48,593 bases of DNA from Bacillus sp. (in: firmicutes) (GCA_031180805.1 JAPSLL010000027.1:5507-54099), one strand, 5' to 3'. Positions 10,288-20,637 are shown, numbered from the stretch's first letter. Made by a program: numbers and translations. The notes: a model not told the origin generated them from the sequence alone.

Positions 10288-10550
10288 TCCTAAAAATAAT
10301 AAACTCCCGCCACTGTGTAAAGAAATCCTCTTTCCACAGGGACGAGAGTAAGCTCGCGGTACCACCCTGATTACAGATTTTAAATAAAATCCATCACCTT
10401 TATTTATCCGTAACGAGGATGAAACGACAGTTTTTTTCTGCACTTAGGAGTAGCTTTCTGTTGTCCTTACTTTAGAATTTCTTCCAGCCAAGGAAATTCT
10501 TCTCTATAAAAGTGACACAACATACTTATTCCATCATAGATTTGTCATTA
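10288..10550 (-). promoter_or_regulatory. T-box riboswitch leader of alaS
   Basis: The minus-strand RNA contains the T-box antiterminator sequence GGGTGGTACCGCG (10355-10367), followed by a long terminator hairpin. The terminator has CGTCCCTGTG pairing with CACAGTGGCG and AACTCCCG partners, ending in a T-rich tract at about 10288-10300. The upstream Stem I region carries AGAAAGCTACTCC. The Ala codon GCT at 10452-10454 is the likely specifier, which agrees with the downstream gene. Uncharged tRNA-Ala would stabilize the antiterminator and allow alaS transcription. Confidence 0.92.
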
Positions 10551-10561
10551 TTCTATCGTGA

Positions 10562-10590
10562 ATTATAGACAAGCACATACTAAATGTCAA
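10562..10590 (-). promoter_or_regulatory. consensus SigA promoter of alaS
   Basis: Perfect TTGACA, 17-nt spacer, perfect TATAAT on the minus strand. The -35 hexamer overlaps the TGA stop codon of the upstream AI-2E family gene. It lies directly before the T-box leader. Confidence 0.9.
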
Positions 10591-11648
10591 TGGTTCCTTC
10601 TCATTTGAACTAGGTGCACAATCATAACTCTTAAAACAACTACAACAGGTACTGCAAGCATCATTCCAAGCACTCCCCCAATTTCTCCACCAGCTAATAA
10701 TGCAAGCATTATTACGATTGGATGCATATGTAAGCTCCTACTTACAATTAATGGACCGAGGATATTTCCTTCAAGAAATTGTAGAGACAGAATGATAATA
10801 ATCACAACGATGATTGTCTTTGATGACATGGTTGCTGCAATAATTAGCGCCGGAACTGCACCAATTATTGGACCAAAATAAGGGATAATATTCGTTGTTC
10901 CAATAACAAGTCCTAAAATCAGTGGATATTTTACATTAAAAAACCAAAATGATAAAAATGCAATTGTTCCAATTATAAAACAAACAAGCAATTGCCCTCT
11001 AATATAGTCTCCTAGGGAATCATCAATATCCTTTAAAAATTTTATCGCTGGCTTTCGTAACTTCCGAGGGGTTAAATACCAAGCTGCTCTTTTTAGTTGC
11101 TCGTAATCCTTTAACATATAAAACACTAAAAATGGAATGATTGCGAGAAGTAAAACATAGTCAACAAGATTCTTAATTCCATTAATTACCTTTTCAATAG
11201 TCAACACTAACCATTCTTCTGTTTGCTGAAGCATTCCATCAATTTTATCATGTATACCGTCTGGCCAATTATCCGTTTGTGCATGAATGGAATTTATCCA
11301 CTCTGTGTAAATTAATGAAATTTCCGGGAAATTCTCTGACAAATCTCTTAGCTGTGTTATGAGGAGAGGAATCCCGCGATAAAATCCATATCCTATTAAT
11401 CCAAAAAATAAAAAATAGATAATTAAAATAGAAAGTGATCTTGGTACTCCTGTCCGATGCAGTTTTTCAATTATTGGATGAAGCAAATATGTAATAAATC
11501 CACTTATGAAAAAAGGAACTAAAATTGCCTTTACCATAAGAAAGAGAGGATTCCATATATAATGTATCTTAAAAAATATAAAAACCGTTAGAAAACTTAA
11601 TAAAAGGATAGAAATGGTTAATAACCATTTAATTTGTCGGTCTCGCAT
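10587..11648 (-). CDS. yrrI: AI-2E family transporter (YrrI)
   Basis: Polytopic membrane protein of the AI-2 exporter-like family (TqsA/PerM type); substrates of individual members vary and are mostly unknown. Several hydrophobic segments are visible, including two N-terminal ones, and the family region around LILGLVIGTTNIIPYFGP (family signature P-Y-x-G-P) lies in the C-terminal half. The reading frame opens earlier at ATG 11699, but that codon has no ribosome-binding site. A strong AAGGAGG lies 8 nt before ATG 11648, giving 353 aa. The stop codon overlaps the alaS promoter. Confidence 0.88.
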   Translation of the reverse strand: MRDRQIKWLLTISILLLSFLTVFIFFKIHYIWNPLFLMVKAILVPFFISGFITYLLHPIIEKLHRTGVPRSLSILIIYFLFFGLIGYGFYRGIPLLITQLRDLSENFPEISLIYTEWINSIHAQTDNWPDGIHDKIDGMLQQTEEWLVLTIEKVINGIKNLVDYVLLLAIIPFLVFYMLKDYEQLKRAAWYLTPRKLRKPAIKFLKDIDDSLGDYIRGQLLVCFIIGTIAFLSFWFFNVKYPLILGLVIGTTNIIPYFGPIIGAVPALIIAATMSSKTIIVVIIIILSLQFLEGNILGPLIVSRSLHMHPIVIMLALLAGGEIGGVLGMMLAVPVVVVLRVMIVHLVQMRRNH

Positions 11649-11734
11649 TGCTCTCTCCTCCTTCCCCTTATTTTGGAAGGAAGTGAAATTTTTATTCATA
11701 ATGGTTGCAAAGCATTACAATATATATAAAGTAA

Positions 11735-11757
11735 AGAGCTGACAATTTGTCAGCTCT
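11735..11757 (-). terminator. hairpin after the small DUF3918-like gene
   Basis: Perfect 10-bp stem AGAGCTGACA / TGTCAGCTCT with a 3-nt loop. The minus-strand tract after it is only moderately T-rich (CTTTACTTTA), so termination may be partial. Confidence 0.55.
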
Positions 11758-11787
11758 AATATACTTACCTTCTTTTGGTTCTGTTAC

Positions 11788-11919
11788 TTAAAACATTTTC
11801 ATTACGCGATTACGCATTTTTTTCATTGAACGATTTGATGTCAAATTCGAATTACGAGCAACATAATAAGCTGCTGCACCTAATCCAATAGACACTAATG
11901 AAGTTACCGTACGATTCAT
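11788..11919 (-). CDS. yrzQ: Small DUF3918-like protein (YrzQ-type)
   Basis: A 43-aa frame, MNRTVTSLVSIGLGAAAYY then VARNSNLTSNRSMKKMRNR and a short VMKMF end, preceded by AGGAGAG 6 nt before the ATG. It has a short hydrophobic glycine/alanine stretch (residues 8-21) followed by a basic Arg/Lys/Met tail. This matches the YrzQ (DUF3918) family as I recall it from B. subtilis, in the same neighbourhood next to yrrI/yrrD. Function is unknown; membrane association is an inference from the hydrophobic stretch. Confidence 0.75.
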   Translation of the reverse strand: MNRTVTSLVSIGLGAAAYYVARNSNLTSNRSMKKMRNRVMKMF

Positions 11920-11932
11920 GCAAATCTCTCCT

Positions 11933-12133
11933 TTACATGCTTATTGATCGTTCATCATCAGAAAACAAATCATCCAATGAGCTTAATGTTCCATCCTCTT
12001 CTACTTGATGAGTTGAAATTTTACCTTTCGCAACAGAAAGCTCTATAAAACAACTCCAACAATAGTATTGATTTACTCCGATTTTTCCAAGGTCTTTGCT
12101 TTTGCAATTCGGACACGAAAACAACTGGGACAC
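11933..12133 (-). CDS. Small zinc-ribbon protein (YrzR-like)
   Basis: 66-aa protein with two Cys pairs, CPNC (8-11) and CWSC (26-29), which together look like a one-zinc ribbon. An acidic C-terminal tail (DDLFSDDERS) follows. The frame starts 10 bp after the PRC-barrel gene ends, and AGGTG precedes the ATG, so the two are co-transcribed and probably coupled. Similar short zinc-ribbon genes occur here in other Bacillus genomes. No function can be assigned from sequence. Confidence 0.75.
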   Translation of the reverse strand: MSQLFSCPNCKSKDLGKIGVNQYYCWSCFIELSVAKGKISTHQVEEDGTLSSLDDLFSDDERSISM

Positions 12134-12142
12134 CTCATTTAA

Positions 12143-12622
12143 TCAAAAGTCGATGACGATCGCATCTTTGCTTATCGCAAGTGGTTCACCAGAAGCTTTT
12201 ACAACTTTTTTTCCTTCTGTGAGGTCAGCAAAAAATCCGTCCGTCAATTCATATGCCTCAATTGTTTCCATTTCTTCAGAAATATATACATCCTCTAATA
12301 AACCGAGCTTTTCTCCTTGTTTAGTCAAAACCGATTTAAAATGAAGATGATCATATGGAATATATTCATCATTTGTTTTAACTGTTTGGAGTGGGAGTAA
12401 CTTATCACGATCCTCAACCATTACACCATTATCACCTAGTGCATGGATCGCTTCAATCGGGATAAACCGATCTCGATTAAGTAGCCCCTTCCCTTCCATA
12501 ATCAGTCCGAATACTTGCCCCTTGGAGGATAAATATAAATCGGTAACATATCCTAAAAGAAATGCACTTTTATTACAATAAACTGGCATTCCTTTTAAGT
12601 TCGAGAATGTCCGCAAAGTCAT
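12143..12622 (-). CDS. yrrD: PRC-barrel domain protein (YrrD)
   Basis: Two PRC-barrel-like halves are visible: LRTFSNLKGMPVYCNKSAFLL near the start and a second repeat around EKLGLLEDVYISEEMETIEAYEL, separated by a linker. PRC barrels are small beta-barrels found in RimM and photosynthetic reaction centres. The function of the YrrD group is unknown. The start is uncertain. ATG 12622 places the protein start as in YrrD and lies behind AAAGGTGGAG, though with short spacing. An upstream ATG at 12640 lacks a ribosome-binding site. The predicted length is 159 aa. Confidence 0.8.
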   Translation of the reverse strand: MTLRTFSNLKGMPVYCNKSAFLLGYVTDLYLSSKGQVFGLIMEGKGLLNRDRFIPIEAIHALGDNGVMVEDRDKLLPLQTVKTNDEYIPYDHLHFKSVLTKQGEKLGLLEDVYISEEMETIEAYELTDGFFADLTEGKKVVKASGEPLAISKDAIVIDF

Positions 12623-12703
12623 CTCCACCTTTCCGAACATTCATAGGTTATGTCCTAGTCGATAAAGTGATACAGTGTAAGGTTTTCCATTGCATTTTTC
12701 CAC

Positions 12704-12732
12704 TTAATACCTTTTTAGGTTATTCTTAACAA
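12704..12732 (-). promoter_or_regulatory. SigA-type promoter of the yrrD group
   Basis: On the minus strand TTGTTA, 17-nt spacer, TATTAA. A short inverted repeat ACCT-AAAA-AGGT lies in the spacer region. Confidence 0.5.
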
Positions 12733-12749
12733 TCCCCTTTTACTGTTTA

Positions 12750-12790
12750 GTCCTTTTTATGTTAATTGACTTACACACCAATAAAAGGAC
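12750..12790. other. inverted repeat in the yrrD / Q-rich divergent gap
   Basis: GTCCTTTTTAT (12750-12760) pairs with ATAAAAGGAC (12781-12790) with one bulge and a 20-nt loop. The divergent gap 12623-13001 holds this repeat, the yrrD promoter and the palindrome at 12916-12936; nothing else was recognized. Confidence 0.4.
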
Positions 12791-12915
12791 CTCTTCGGCA
12801 CTAATGTATTTTCATTATTTAAACACCAATTTATCCAAAACTTCTTCACAAATCTTCTGAAATGGAAATATAAGCCATAAATATATAACACATACTTTGA
12901 GGACAATATATTTGT

Positions 12916-12936
12916 CTACTGGTGATTCACTAGTAG
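12916..12936. promoter_or_regulatory. operator-like palindrome upstream of the Q-rich gene
   Basis: CTACTGGTG (12916-12924) and CACTAGTAG (12928-12936) are inverted around a 3-nt centre with a single mismatch. It sits about 65 bp before the Q-rich gene, in the position expected for a regulator site. No known regulator was recognized. Confidence 0.35.
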
Positions 12937-13001
12937 CAACCATAAACAAATTTTAACTCTTGACTCAACGATAACAGTCTATTTCAAGGAGGAATCTAGA
13001 T

Positions 13002-13475
13002 ATGGTAAAAGAAACAGAATTAGAAGTGATAAAAAAGAATATTAAATCAAAAGATGCAGAAAACGCTAAAATTGAAAAAGTTGCTTCTGCTAAAGTAGAA
13101 GAAGAAATTGGTGAAGAGCTTGCACCATTAAAAAGTCAGCTACAAACTATACAAAATGCCCTAGATCAATTAAATGTAAGTGGACAACAAACCTCTATGT
13201 CATCTGTGGGACAGAATCAACAACAATCAAATGAACTTTTAAGTCAGATGCAACAATTTAGTACACAAGCACAACAACAACAACAGAAAACATTTCAACA
13301 ATTACAACAATCTATCCACCAAGCTGCACAAATGCTAAATAATGTAGAACAATCATTGCAATCGGTTAATATGTTAAACCAAATTGCACAACAAATTAAT
13401 CAATCACAACAACAATTACAAAGCCAGCAACAACAAAATCAAAGTCAATCAGGAAGTTCAAACATGTATCAATAA
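13002..13475 (+). CDS. Glutamine-rich protein of unknown function
   Basis: 157-aa, cysteine-free protein on the plus strand, flanked by minus-strand genes. The first 45 residues are charged and probably helical (VKETELEVIKKNIKSKDAE onward). From about residue 44 the sequence is dominated by Gln, with about 42 Gln in total and runs such as AQQQQQ and QSQQQQNQSQSG. A strong ribosome-binding site (AAGGAGG, 7-8 nt spacing) and a very strong terminator (13487-13524) show it is a real, separately expressed gene. I do not recognize it. Q-rich sequences in spore formers can be transglutaminase substrates, such as GerQ of the coat, but that is only an analogy. Confidence 0.8.
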   Translation: MVKETELEVIKKNIKSKDAENAKIEKVASAKVEEEIGEELAPLKSQLQTIQNALDQLNVSGQQTSMSSVGQNQQQSNELLSQMQQFSTQAQQQQQKTFQQLQQSIHQAAQMLNNVEQSLQSVNMLNQIAQQINQSQQQLQSQQQQNQSQSGSSNMYQ

Positions 13476-13486
13476 AAAGCATTAAT

Positions 13487-13524
13487 AAAATGTGTAGTTG
13501 ATGTGTAGATCAACTACACATTTT
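13487..13524. terminator. strong terminator between the Q-rich gene and recD2
   Basis: Perfect 16-bp stem AAAATGTGTAGTTGAT / ATCAACTACACATTTT with a 6-nt loop, followed by T-rich sequence on both strands. It probably ends both convergent transcripts. Confidence 0.9.
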
Positions 13525-13685
13525 TGATATTTATACATTAGTTTTTCCTAATTTAAATTAGTTTTACTATACTCCATTAAACTTGTTTTTATTCTCCTTA
13601 TAAATCTTCCTTATTTTACTTAACATCGCATTACACTTCTTCTAATGGAAAAAAATCTAATGTATAGATTAACTAAAATAAAAGA

Positions 13686-16046
13686 TTAATCCATAAAGTC
13701 ATACGGTGTAACGTTTTCCATGCCAATATTTGCATCTGAGACTGGAAAAGGTAATTCCTTCTGTAATTCATCTTCATCTATATTTCCCGTTAATTTCAAC
13801 CGAAGACTTGTCTGTCTGTCAGAACTATCATTATTTTTAATTCCCCATTGTAATGCTTCCTTTTCACCACACAATACTAATGAACGCTTACTTCTTGTTA
13901 TAGCTGTGTAAATTAAGTTACGTCGCAACATTCGAAAATATCCTTTAACAATCGGAAGAACGACTATAGGGAATTCACTTCCTTGTGATTTATGAATCGA
14001 ACAACAAAATGCATGAGTAAATTGGTTAAAATCCTGTTTTGTATAAGTGACTTCATTTCCATCAAAAGAAATAACAATCATATCTTCTTTTTCAGTGTTT
14101 TCCTTCGCATAAAAAATCGCGACAATTTCCCCAATATCACCATTAAATACATTGCTTTCAGGCTGGTTTACTAGTTGAAGAACTTTATCTCCATTTCGAT
14201 ATATGACGTCCCCATACTTTAACTCCCTTTTCCCTGGTTCCTTTGGATTAAATATTTCTTGAAGCAATAAATTTAATTGGTCAATTCCAGCAGGACCTCG
14301 ATACATTGGAGCTAATACTTGAATATCCTTAGCTGTATATCCTTTTCTTATTGCACTTTTAATGACCTTCTCAATTACTTCCTTCATTTGCGCTTGAGAA
14401 CATTGGATAAATGAACGATCAGAAGTTGGAGTAGCGATATTAGCCGGTAAAGTACCTTTTTTTATTTCATGAGCAAGCTCAATTATTGAGGATCCTTCAG
14501 CTTGGCGATAAATATCGGTAAGCCGTACAGTTGGAATCATTTGTGATGCTAATAAGTCCCTTAGCACTTGTCCTGGTCCAACAGAAGGTAGCTGGTCTTC
14601 ATCGCCAACCATGATTACTTGAATGTTATCAGGTAATGCTTTAAAAAGCTGATTAGCAATCCAAATATCAACCATTGAAACCTCGTCAACGATTAATAAT
14701 TTGCCCCCAATTGGGTTATCCTCATCATGCTCAAATCCATCGGCTCCATTCCATTTCAATAATCGATGAATCGTCACAGCTGGCATTCCTGTTGCCTCAC
14801 TCATTCGCTTTGCTGCACGACCTGTAGGTGCAACAAGTACGATCGGAAATGGCTCTTCCTTTTTATAATCATTAAAATCAAGGGAGCATCCATGTAAATC
14901 AGAATATAACTCAACAATCCCTTTAATAACTGTAGTTTTACCTGTTCCTGGACCACCCGTTAACAATAGCATCGGTGACATTAATGCCTTTTGAATCGCA
15001 TCTTTTTGTGTTGGTGCGTATTGTACTTTCATTCTTTCTTCAAGAGCTCCTAGCGAAAGAAGAAATTCTGAATCAGGAAAAAGATTGGAATATTCATCCT
15101 GGGCAATAATTCTTTTAATATTTTTTGCGACTCCTTGTTCAGCATAAAAAAGCGAAGGAACATATGCTCTTTCATCTTCAATTATGATTTTCTTCTCATT
15201 TCCTAAAGCGATAATTTGTGTAGATATCTCTGTCTCCTGGATGGGTGCTTGCTTTGATTGATTTAATAATTCCTTTGTTTTATGAATTAATTGTTCAATA
15301 GTCAAATAAACATGTCCTTCTTGAAGACACATGTATTCTACATTATAAAGACAAGCTGCTTTAATTCGTTCTGGGTCTTCACCTGAAATCCCTAACTGAT
15401 TACCGAGCTCATCTGCACGTAAAAATCCAATTCCTTCAACATCCTGTACTAATTGATAAGGATTTTCTTGAATAACAGTTAATGTATTATCCTGATACTC
15501 CTGATAAATCTTCATTGCAAGCTGTGGACCAAAGCCTAATTGATTCAATGCAATCATGGTACGCTCTAGTCCTTGATGGGCAATAAGTGATTCAGCAAGT
15601 TGCTTCGCTTTTTCCCGATTAATTTTCGGAATATTTTCAAGGACAGATGGGTTTTCAAGTATTTTTGATATCGCGGAATCCCCTAGTTTTTCTACTATTG
15701 CTTCTGCTGTCTTTTTTCCTATCCCCTTAAACAAGTCACTTGATAAATATTGAATAATCCCATCTTTTGTTTGAGGAATTTCCTTTCGAAAATGTTCTGT
15801 TTGAAATTGAAGGCCAAACTTAGGATGATTTGTAAAGGCACCAAAAAAGGTATATGTTTCATCCTCATGCAGGAGTGGAAAGTAGCCCGTCACGGTGATT
15901 TCTTTCTCTTCTAACGGTTCACTTGACTCATGGATTCTAACTTTTAATACTGAATATAAGTTTTGTTCATTATGAAAAATGACAACCTTAACGAGTCCTT
16001 TAATATATTGTTTGTTTTCACCAAATAAATCTGCACTTTCCTGCAT
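13686..16046 (-). CDS. recD2: ATP-dependent 5'-3' DNA helicase RecD2 (YrrC)
   Basis: Superfamily 1B helicase of the RecD2 type found in bacteria without RecBC, acting in recombinational repair and replication-fork maintenance. The 786-aa protein has the long N-terminal region typical of RecD2, including helix-hairpin-helix segments around GIGKKTAEAIVEKLGDSA and VEGIGFLRADELG. These are followed by Walker A GGPGTGKTTV, Walker B LLIVDEVSMVD and, near the C-terminus, HAFCCSIHKSQGSEFPIVVL (motif V/VI region, UvrD_C_2-like). AAAGGAGTGAGATC precedes the ATG. The gene follows a TPR-protein gene as in B. subtilis. Confidence 0.96.
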   Translation of the reverse strand: MQESADLFGENKQYIKGLVKVVIFHNEQNLYSVLKVRIHESSEPLEEKEITVTGYFPLLHEDETYTFFGAFTNHPKFGLQFQTEHFRKEIPQTKDGIIQYLSSDLFKGIGKKTAEAIVEKLGDSAISKILENPSVLENIPKINREKAKQLAESLIAHQGLERTMIALNQLGFGPQLAMKIYQEYQDNTLTVIQENPYQLVQDVEGIGFLRADELGNQLGISGEDPERIKAACLYNVEYMCLQEGHVYLTIEQLIHKTKELLNQSKQAPIQETEISTQIIALGNEKKIIIEDERAYVPSLFYAEQGVAKNIKRIIAQDEYSNLFPDSEFLLSLGALEERMKVQYAPTQKDAIQKALMSPMLLLTGGPGTGKTTVIKGIVELYSDLHGCSLDFNDYKKEEPFPIVLVAPTGRAAKRMSEATGMPAVTIHRLLKWNGADGFEHDEDNPIGGKLLIVDEVSMVDIWIANQLFKALPDNIQVIMVGDEDQLPSVGPGQVLRDLLASQMIPTVRLTDIYRQAEGSSIIELAHEIKKGTLPANIATPTSDRSFIQCSQAQMKEVIEKVIKSAIRKGYTAKDIQVLAPMYRGPAGIDQLNLLLQEIFNPKEPGKRELKYGDVIYRNGDKVLQLVNQPESNVFNGDIGEIVAIFYAKENTEKEDMIVISFDGNEVTYTKQDFNQFTHAFCCSIHKSQGSEFPIVVLPIVKGYFRMLRRNLIYTAITRSKRSLVLCGEKEALQWGIKNNDSSDRQTSLRLKLTGNIDEDELQKELPFPVSDANIGMENVTPYDFMD

Positions 16047-16143
16047 GATCTCACTCCTTTCAAATCCTATATACTTGTCGGCTTAACATTCATCTTTAAG
16101 AAAACAACTTAAAAAATGATGAACTCCATAATTTATTTCCTTT

Positions 16144-16803
16144 TTAACCTTTTTCACTTTCATTAATTATTTTTAAAGCATGACTTGCAAGTAAATGGTC
16201 GGATTGTATTTCCAATGCTTTCGTTAGCATCTCTTTTGCTTTTATAACATTTTCTTTAAATGCATAAGCAACTCCCAAATTATAAAAAGCATCTGCATGA
16301 TCCTCATTTATGGTGATAACCTTCTCGAATTGAACAATTGCTTCATCAACTAAATCCAATTGAGCTAAACATAAACCATACTGAAATCTTGCATCACTAT
16401 CTTCCTCATTCAATTCAACAGATCGTTGAAAATATGGTAGAGCAAGTCTTATTTGGCCAATATTGACCATACACATCCCTAACATAAAAAATAAATCCGC
16501 ATGATCCAATCCTTTTTTTAATGCTTTTTCAAACATGTCTTTCGCCTTATCATATTGTTCTTGATTGTAAAAGACATTTCCTGCTCCATAGTAAGCAGTA
16601 GCAACGTTATCATCAATTTCTATAGCTCTTTCAAAAAATTTTAAAGCTCTATCAAAATCATTCACAGCAGAAAGTAAGTTGCCAAAATTAATATAATTTA
16701 TCGGATTGTTTGGATGATCCTCAATTTCTTTTGAAAAAATCGTTGCCGCTTCCTCAAAATTCCCCTTCTGCATTGCTTCGATCCCTTTTTGTGCTTGCTC
16801 CAC
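16144..16803 (-). CDS. yrrB: Tetratricopeptide-repeat protein (YrrB)
   Basis: 219-aa protein made almost entirely of about six TPR units. The TPR consensus Gly/Ala/Tyr positions recur, for example YINFGNLLSAVNDFDRALKF, YYGAGNVFYNQEQYDKAKDM and YNLGVAYAFKENVIKAKEML. TPR superhelices bind partner peptides; the partner is unknown. The start is a GTG behind AGAAGGGATAAC. The gene is upstream of recD2 on the same strand and downstream of mnmA, from which a terminator separates it. Confidence 0.9.
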   Translation of the reverse strand: MEQAQKGIEAMQKGNFEEAATIFSKEIEDHPNNPINYINFGNLLSAVNDFDRALKFFERAIEIDDNVATAYYGAGNVFYNQEQYDKAKDMFEKALKKGLDHADLFFMLGMCMVNIGQIRLALPYFQRSVELNEEDSDARFQYGLCLAQLDLVDEAIVQFEKVITINEDHADAFYNLGVAYAFKENVIKAKEMLTKALEIQSDHLLASHALKIINESEKG

Positions 16804-16856
16804 GTTATCCCTTCTTTCAATAATTCTTTATATGTATGAAATAATAGTTAACAGGT

Positions 16857-16890
16857 AAAAGGGGCTGACTCAAACAAATGTGTCAACCCC
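16857..16890 (-). terminator. terminator of mnmA
   Basis: GGGGTTGAC pairs with GTCAGCCCC (one G-U) around a 12-nt loop, followed by TTTT on the minus strand. It separates mnmA from the TPR gene. Confidence 0.75.
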
Positions 16891-16914
16891 AATCTCTATA
16901 CTATCTTACTTTTC

Positions 16915-19184
<2,270 letters not shown>

Positions 19185-19218
19185 CTGAGCAACTCCTCCT
19201 TTCTTTTAATCAGGATGC

Positions 19219-19231
19219 ACTAATGATTAGT
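19219..19231. promoter_or_regulatory. palindrome downstream of the yrvO promoter
   Basis: ACTAAT-G-ATTAGT, a perfect 6+6 inverted repeat between the predicted start of transcription and the yrvO ribosome-binding site. The binding factor is unknown. Confidence 0.35.
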
Positions 19232-19245
19232 CAAGCTTCCCATTT

Positions 19246-19274
19246 ATTTTAGTTATTTGTTAAATTCTTAACAA
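19246..19274 (-). promoter_or_regulatory. SigA-type promoter of yrvO-mnmA with overlapping palindrome
   Basis: On the minus strand TTGTTA, 17-nt spacer, TAAAAT. The -35 and the first part of the spacer form a perfect palindrome, TTGTTAA-N4-TTAACAA (19257-19274). This layout would let a repressor block polymerase. Confidence 0.55.
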
Positions 19275-19289
19275 GTATTTTGCTTCTGA

Positions 19290-19709
19290 TTAAATATAAA
19301 ACATATATGGCTCTTGTTCGCCGCCTTCTGAATAGCTAGCTAAATCTTCAAGAGTTGTATTATCAATAACATCAACTACTGCATCTCGGATTTTAATCCA
19401 TAATTGTCTTTTCGCTGGTTCCTCATCCTCTAGCACCTCAACTGGGCTAATCGGACCTTCCAAAACTCTAATTATATCCCCAGATGTTATATTTGCCGGT
19501 TCATCACCTAGAATATAACCACCGTATGCCCCTCGAATACTTTTAACAAGTCTCGCATTACGCAAAGGAGCAATAAGTTGTTCTAAATAATGCTCAGATA
19601 GATTATGAGCTTGAGCAATGCTTTTCAAGGAAGTTGGACCTTCCCCATGTTTTTTTGCTAACTCAATCATAATTGTTAAACCATATCGACCTTTTGTTGA
19701 TATTTTCAT
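19290..19709 (-). CDS. cymR: Rrf2-family cysteine metabolism repressor CymR
   Basis: Winged-helix repressor of the Rrf2 family. In B. subtilis CymR together with CysK controls sulfur and cysteine uptake genes. The 139-aa sequence is nearly colinear with CymR from the first residue (MKISTKGRYGLTIMIELAKK) to the end (YMFYI). It has the DNA-binding segment SIAQAHNLSEHYLEQLIAPL and the Rrf2 signature RSIRGAYGGY-like stretch VKSIRGAYGGYIL. No cysteine is present, so it is not an Fe-S-binding IscR type. AGGGGTG precedes the ATG. It sits 10 bp downstream of the YczE-type gene. Confidence 0.94.
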   Translation of the reverse strand: MKISTKGRYGLTIMIELAKKHGEGPTSLKSIAQAHNLSEHYLEQLIAPLRNARLVKSIRGAYGGYILGDEPANITSGDIIRVLEGPISPVEVLEDEEPAKRQLWIKIRDAVVDVIDNTTLEDLASYSEGGEQEPYMFYI

Positions 19710-19719
19710 ACTAGCACCC

Positions 19720-20403
19720 CTATAATTTTCTTTCTAAAAAGCTTGTGTCATGAAAGTTCCCATTATTACTGGAAAGCTTTAGCATTATACCAGCTGTCCA
19801 TTTATCACAGTAAGGAATCATAAATCCTGCTACATAACCGATTGTTGCTGTAGCAATAATTGTTCCAATAAAAACTGGACCACCTAACAACCATCCAAAA
19901 AACAAAACAATGACTTCAATGGATCCTCTAATAAATGTAATAGATTTTCCAGTTTTATTTACTAATGCAATCATTAAACTATCTCTTGGTCCAGTACCAC
20001 GTTTTGCAGATATATATAAGCCCATTCCATAGCATAAAATAATAATTCCTATAAGAAGCATAATCAATTTCCCAATAATTGATACAGGTGTTTGCAGAAA
20101 AGGTACCATTAAGTACAAATCAATAAATATCCCAACAGATACCATATTAACAAATGCACCAAGCTTAGGTCTTTTTTTTGTTAATAATGAAGCAACAGAC
20201 AGAACAAATAATCCTGTTATAATTGACCATGTACCAATTGTTAATCCAAATTGATAATAAAGCCCAATATGAAGGACGTCCCAAGCAGAGACTCCTAAAT
20301 CAGCCTTAATCGTTAAAACAATTCCTAATGCCATAATTAGTAACCCGATAAAATAAATAAGCCAAGTCACTATCGGTTGAATGACATGATCGTTTTTCTT
20401 CAT
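19720..20403 (-). CDS. YczE/YitT-type integral membrane protein
   Basis: 227-aa protein with several hydrophobic segments (IVTWLIYFIGLLIMALG, IIGKLIMLLIGIIILCY, IEVIVLFFGWLLGG and others). The family-typical motif is around AKRGTGPRDSLMIAL, with LTIKADLGVSAWDVLH near the start. This resembles the YczE/YyaS/YitT-like membrane family, whose function is mostly unknown. It precedes cymR by 10 bp, and the cymR ribosome-binding site lies in the gap, so the two are one transcript. A role in sulfur metabolism is only suggested by that linkage. GGGGGAGC precedes the ATG. Confidence 0.8.
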   Translation of the reverse strand: MKKNDHVIQPIVTWLIYFIGLLIMALGIVLTIKADLGVSAWDVLHIGLYYQFGLTIGTWSIITGLFVLSVASLLTKKRPKLGAFVNMVSVGIFIDLYLMVPFLQTPVSIIGKLIMLLIGIIILCYGMGLYISAKRGTGPRDSLMIALVNKTGKSITFIRGSIEVIVLFFGWLLGGPVFIGTIIATATIGYVAGFMIPYCDKWTAGIMLKLSSNNGNFHDTSFLERKL

Positions 20404-20494
20404 TTTGAGCTCCCCCGATACTTAGAAGAAATTCTTGCTGAAGAACACTAGCCTATATTTCACAAATCTACTTTCCATACTTTGAACATTAGCC

Positions 20495-20503
20495 ATTATA
20501 GCA
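20495..20503 (-). promoter_or_regulatory. extended -10 promoter of the YczE-type gene and cymR
   Basis: TGC-TATAAT on the minus strand matches an extended -10 element. No good -35 hexamer is present at the usual distance. Confidence 0.45.
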
Positions 20504-20637
20504 TATTATTAAGGGAAAGGGCATTAAAACCAACTAACTTGCTCGGGAAGTATCGTTTTACTTCTTAAGCATCATTACATTATAATTTTTAATTAGGCAC
20601 TTATCTAAAGTAATGATTTTCAGCTCAGCTTTATAAA

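Noticed and set aside
13240-13290. CAA-type microsatellite inside the Q-rich gene
   Set aside because: The repeats encode the poly-Gln runs, are mixed with other codons and are explained by the protein composition. No evidence of phase variation.
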